Assembly (NCBI GenBank): GCA_910574455.1 | Contig: CAJSYZ010000010.1 | Span: 1,950,770-2,014,769, forward strand | Length of the DNA: 64,000 nt | Direction: 5' to 3' | Source of the DNA: Trichaptum fuscoviolaceum | Lineage: Eukaryota; Basidiomycota; Agaricomycetes; Hymenochaetales; Trichaptaceae | Shown here: one piece after another, positions 63,221-64,000 of the stretch | How positions within the stretch are numbered: position 1 is the stretch's first letter | Layout of the letters: every line of letters starts with the position of its first letter | Notes under the pieces: model-generated | Seen by the model: the letters and a program-made list of their open reading frames with translations, nothing else | What the model was told of the DNA's origin: nothing | The model's database searches: none | Made by a program: the position numbers and the translations under genes

Positions 63221-64000
63221 TTACGCAAGACTAAGCATAGCAGTCGCTATCATGGGATCCGCCACGACATTATCCTGAACCTCTTCCGTGACGGGCAGTG
63301 GCAGGCCACATTTCGCTGCCGTGCCTTTGTTTCTACTGCTACGCCAAAGAACATGCAGAATTGAAGACTGCTCTGCGAGTCGATGGTAATATAATGTTGA
63401 GCGCACGGACAGAAACGAAAAGAAGAGGCTCACTAGTGATTGATTTGCCCTTAGAAGTCTACGCAGTCCGTAAGCCGAATCCCATTTTGAAGCGTCGTCC
63501 TCCTCATGATCACCATCTCCACCTAAATCCTTGTCCTTGTCCTTGCCCTCGCCCTCGCCCTCGTCCTCGCCGTCGCCCTCGCCGTCGTCCTCGCCCTCGT
63601 CATCGCCGTCGCCCTCGCCGTCGTCCTCGCCGTCGTCCTCGCCCTCGCCGTCGTCATCGCCCTCGCCGTCGTCATCGCCCTCGCCGTCGTCATCGCCCTC
63701 GCCGTCATCATCGCCCTTGCACTCAATCTTGTCAACTCCCTCGTCCCCGCTCTCACTCAGGTTGTCGTCACCCTCAGCATTAGCATGCTCGTCCTCTGCA
63801 TCACCTTCCACCTCGCCTCTATACTCAGCCACCTCACGCTCTTCGCCCTTATCGTCGGTTCCGTCGGTTCCGTCTTCCCAATTATCAGCGTCTTCGTCAT
63901 ACGCTTTTTCGCAGGTCGAATCTGCATCTATAACGTCAAAATACAAGGAGAAGTCCCTGCCAGTGATACCCGATCCAACAAGTTCGGTGTTCTTTCTCGT
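63221..64000 (-). CDS. Acidic Asp/Glu/Gly-repeat protein, partial (runs off right edge)
   Basis: A minus-strand frame is open from the window edge to TAA at 63221. At the edge it reads TELVGSGITGRDFSLYFDVI, then acidic sequence (DEDADNWEDGTDGTDDKGEE), a repeat tract of DDDGEG units, then DKDKDLGGDGDHEEDDASKW and a less acidic tail. I do not recognise the family. The true start lies outside the window; the first in-window candidate codon at 63946 is TTG, so it is not a start. The sequence after 63480 (YGLRRLLRANQSLVSLFFSF) may be intron read-through or 3' sequence. The repeat tract itself is likely length-variable. Confidence 0.5.
   Translation of the reverse strand, partial: TRKNTELVGSGITGRDFSLYFDVIDADSTCEKAYDEDADNWEDGTDGTDDKGEEREVAEYRGEVEGDAEDEHANAEGDDNLSESGDEGVDKIECKGDDDGEGDDDGEGDDDGEGDDDGEGEDDGEDDGEGDGDDEGEDDGEGDGEDEGEGEGKDKDKDLGGDGDHEEDDASKWDSAYGLRRLLRANQSLVSLFFSFLSVRSTLYYHRLAEQSSILHVLWRSSRNKGTAAKCGLPLPVTEEVQDNVVADPMIATAMLSLA
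63529..63717. repeat. 18-bp-unit minisatellite encoding Asp/Glu/Gly repeats
   Basis: The plus strand has a tract of CTCGCC/GTCGTC/GTCATC hexamers. The rightmost part resolves into about four near-perfect 18-bp units (CTCGCCGTCGTCATCGCC), which encode DDDGEG on the minus strand. The left part is degenerate. Confidence 0.85.

Noticed and set aside
63298..63783. Plus-strand Arg/Pro-repeat protein
   Set aside because: It is the reverse reading of the acidic minisatellite. The minus strand is open to the window edge with non-repeat sequence around it, so I favour that strand.

Overview
The window is genomic DNA of a filamentous basidiomycete, most likely an Agaricomycete. Genes are dense in short introns (about 50-65 nt, GT..AG, with CTAAC-like branch points). 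Several families are typical of that class: FunK1 protein kinase, two DUF6534 membrane proteins, an intron-rich secreted FAD oxidase, a basidiomycete sesquiterpene synthase, an oxalate decarboxylase and F-box proteins. All gene models below were built by hand from splice signals and family motifs. Exon edges are inferred, not confirmed by transcripts.

Left accessory half (1-29.3 kb). A FunK1 kinase runs off the left edge (minus). It is followed by a secreted FAD-linked oxidoreductase of about 20 exons (minus), a cytochrome P450 (minus) and a delta-12-type fatty acid desaturase (plus). Then come two DUF6534/F-box pairs in the same order and strand (12.8-17.4 kb and 20.2-27.1 kb), interrupted by a small membrane protein and a secreted bicupin oxalate decarboxylase (both minus). 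A sesquiterpene synthase (minus) closes this part. The oxidase, P450, desaturase and terpene synthase give the region a secondary-metabolism flavour, but no single pathway is proven.

Conserved middle (30.7-42.3 kb), all minus. It holds a het-C homologue, an RNA-binding protein with three RRMs and apparently three MLLE-like modules (the layout of Ustilago Rrm4, the endosomal mRNA-transport protein), and a secreted PhoD-type phosphatase.

Right part. An intronless F-box/LRR-like gene (minus) is followed by nearly 5 kb without a recognisable gene. Next are a disordered protein with an Edc1/PNRC-like decapping motif (plus), 3.2 kb of pyrimidine-rich non-coding sequence, the DEAD-box helicase Mak5 (minus) and a second PhoD phosphatase (plus). 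The last 3 kb carry two 94-bp direct repeats 1.6 kb apart that look like parts of a mobile element, and an Asp/Glu/Gly-repeat gene running off the right edge.

Duplication is the main theme: two F-box paralogues (one apparently frameshifted), two DUF6534 genes and two PhoD genes. I found no CRISPR array, rRNA or convincing tRNA. I found no clearly new multi-gene system. The best leads are the Rrm4-like protein, the Edc1-like protein, the decaying F-box copy and the 61-63 kb repeat-bounded segment.
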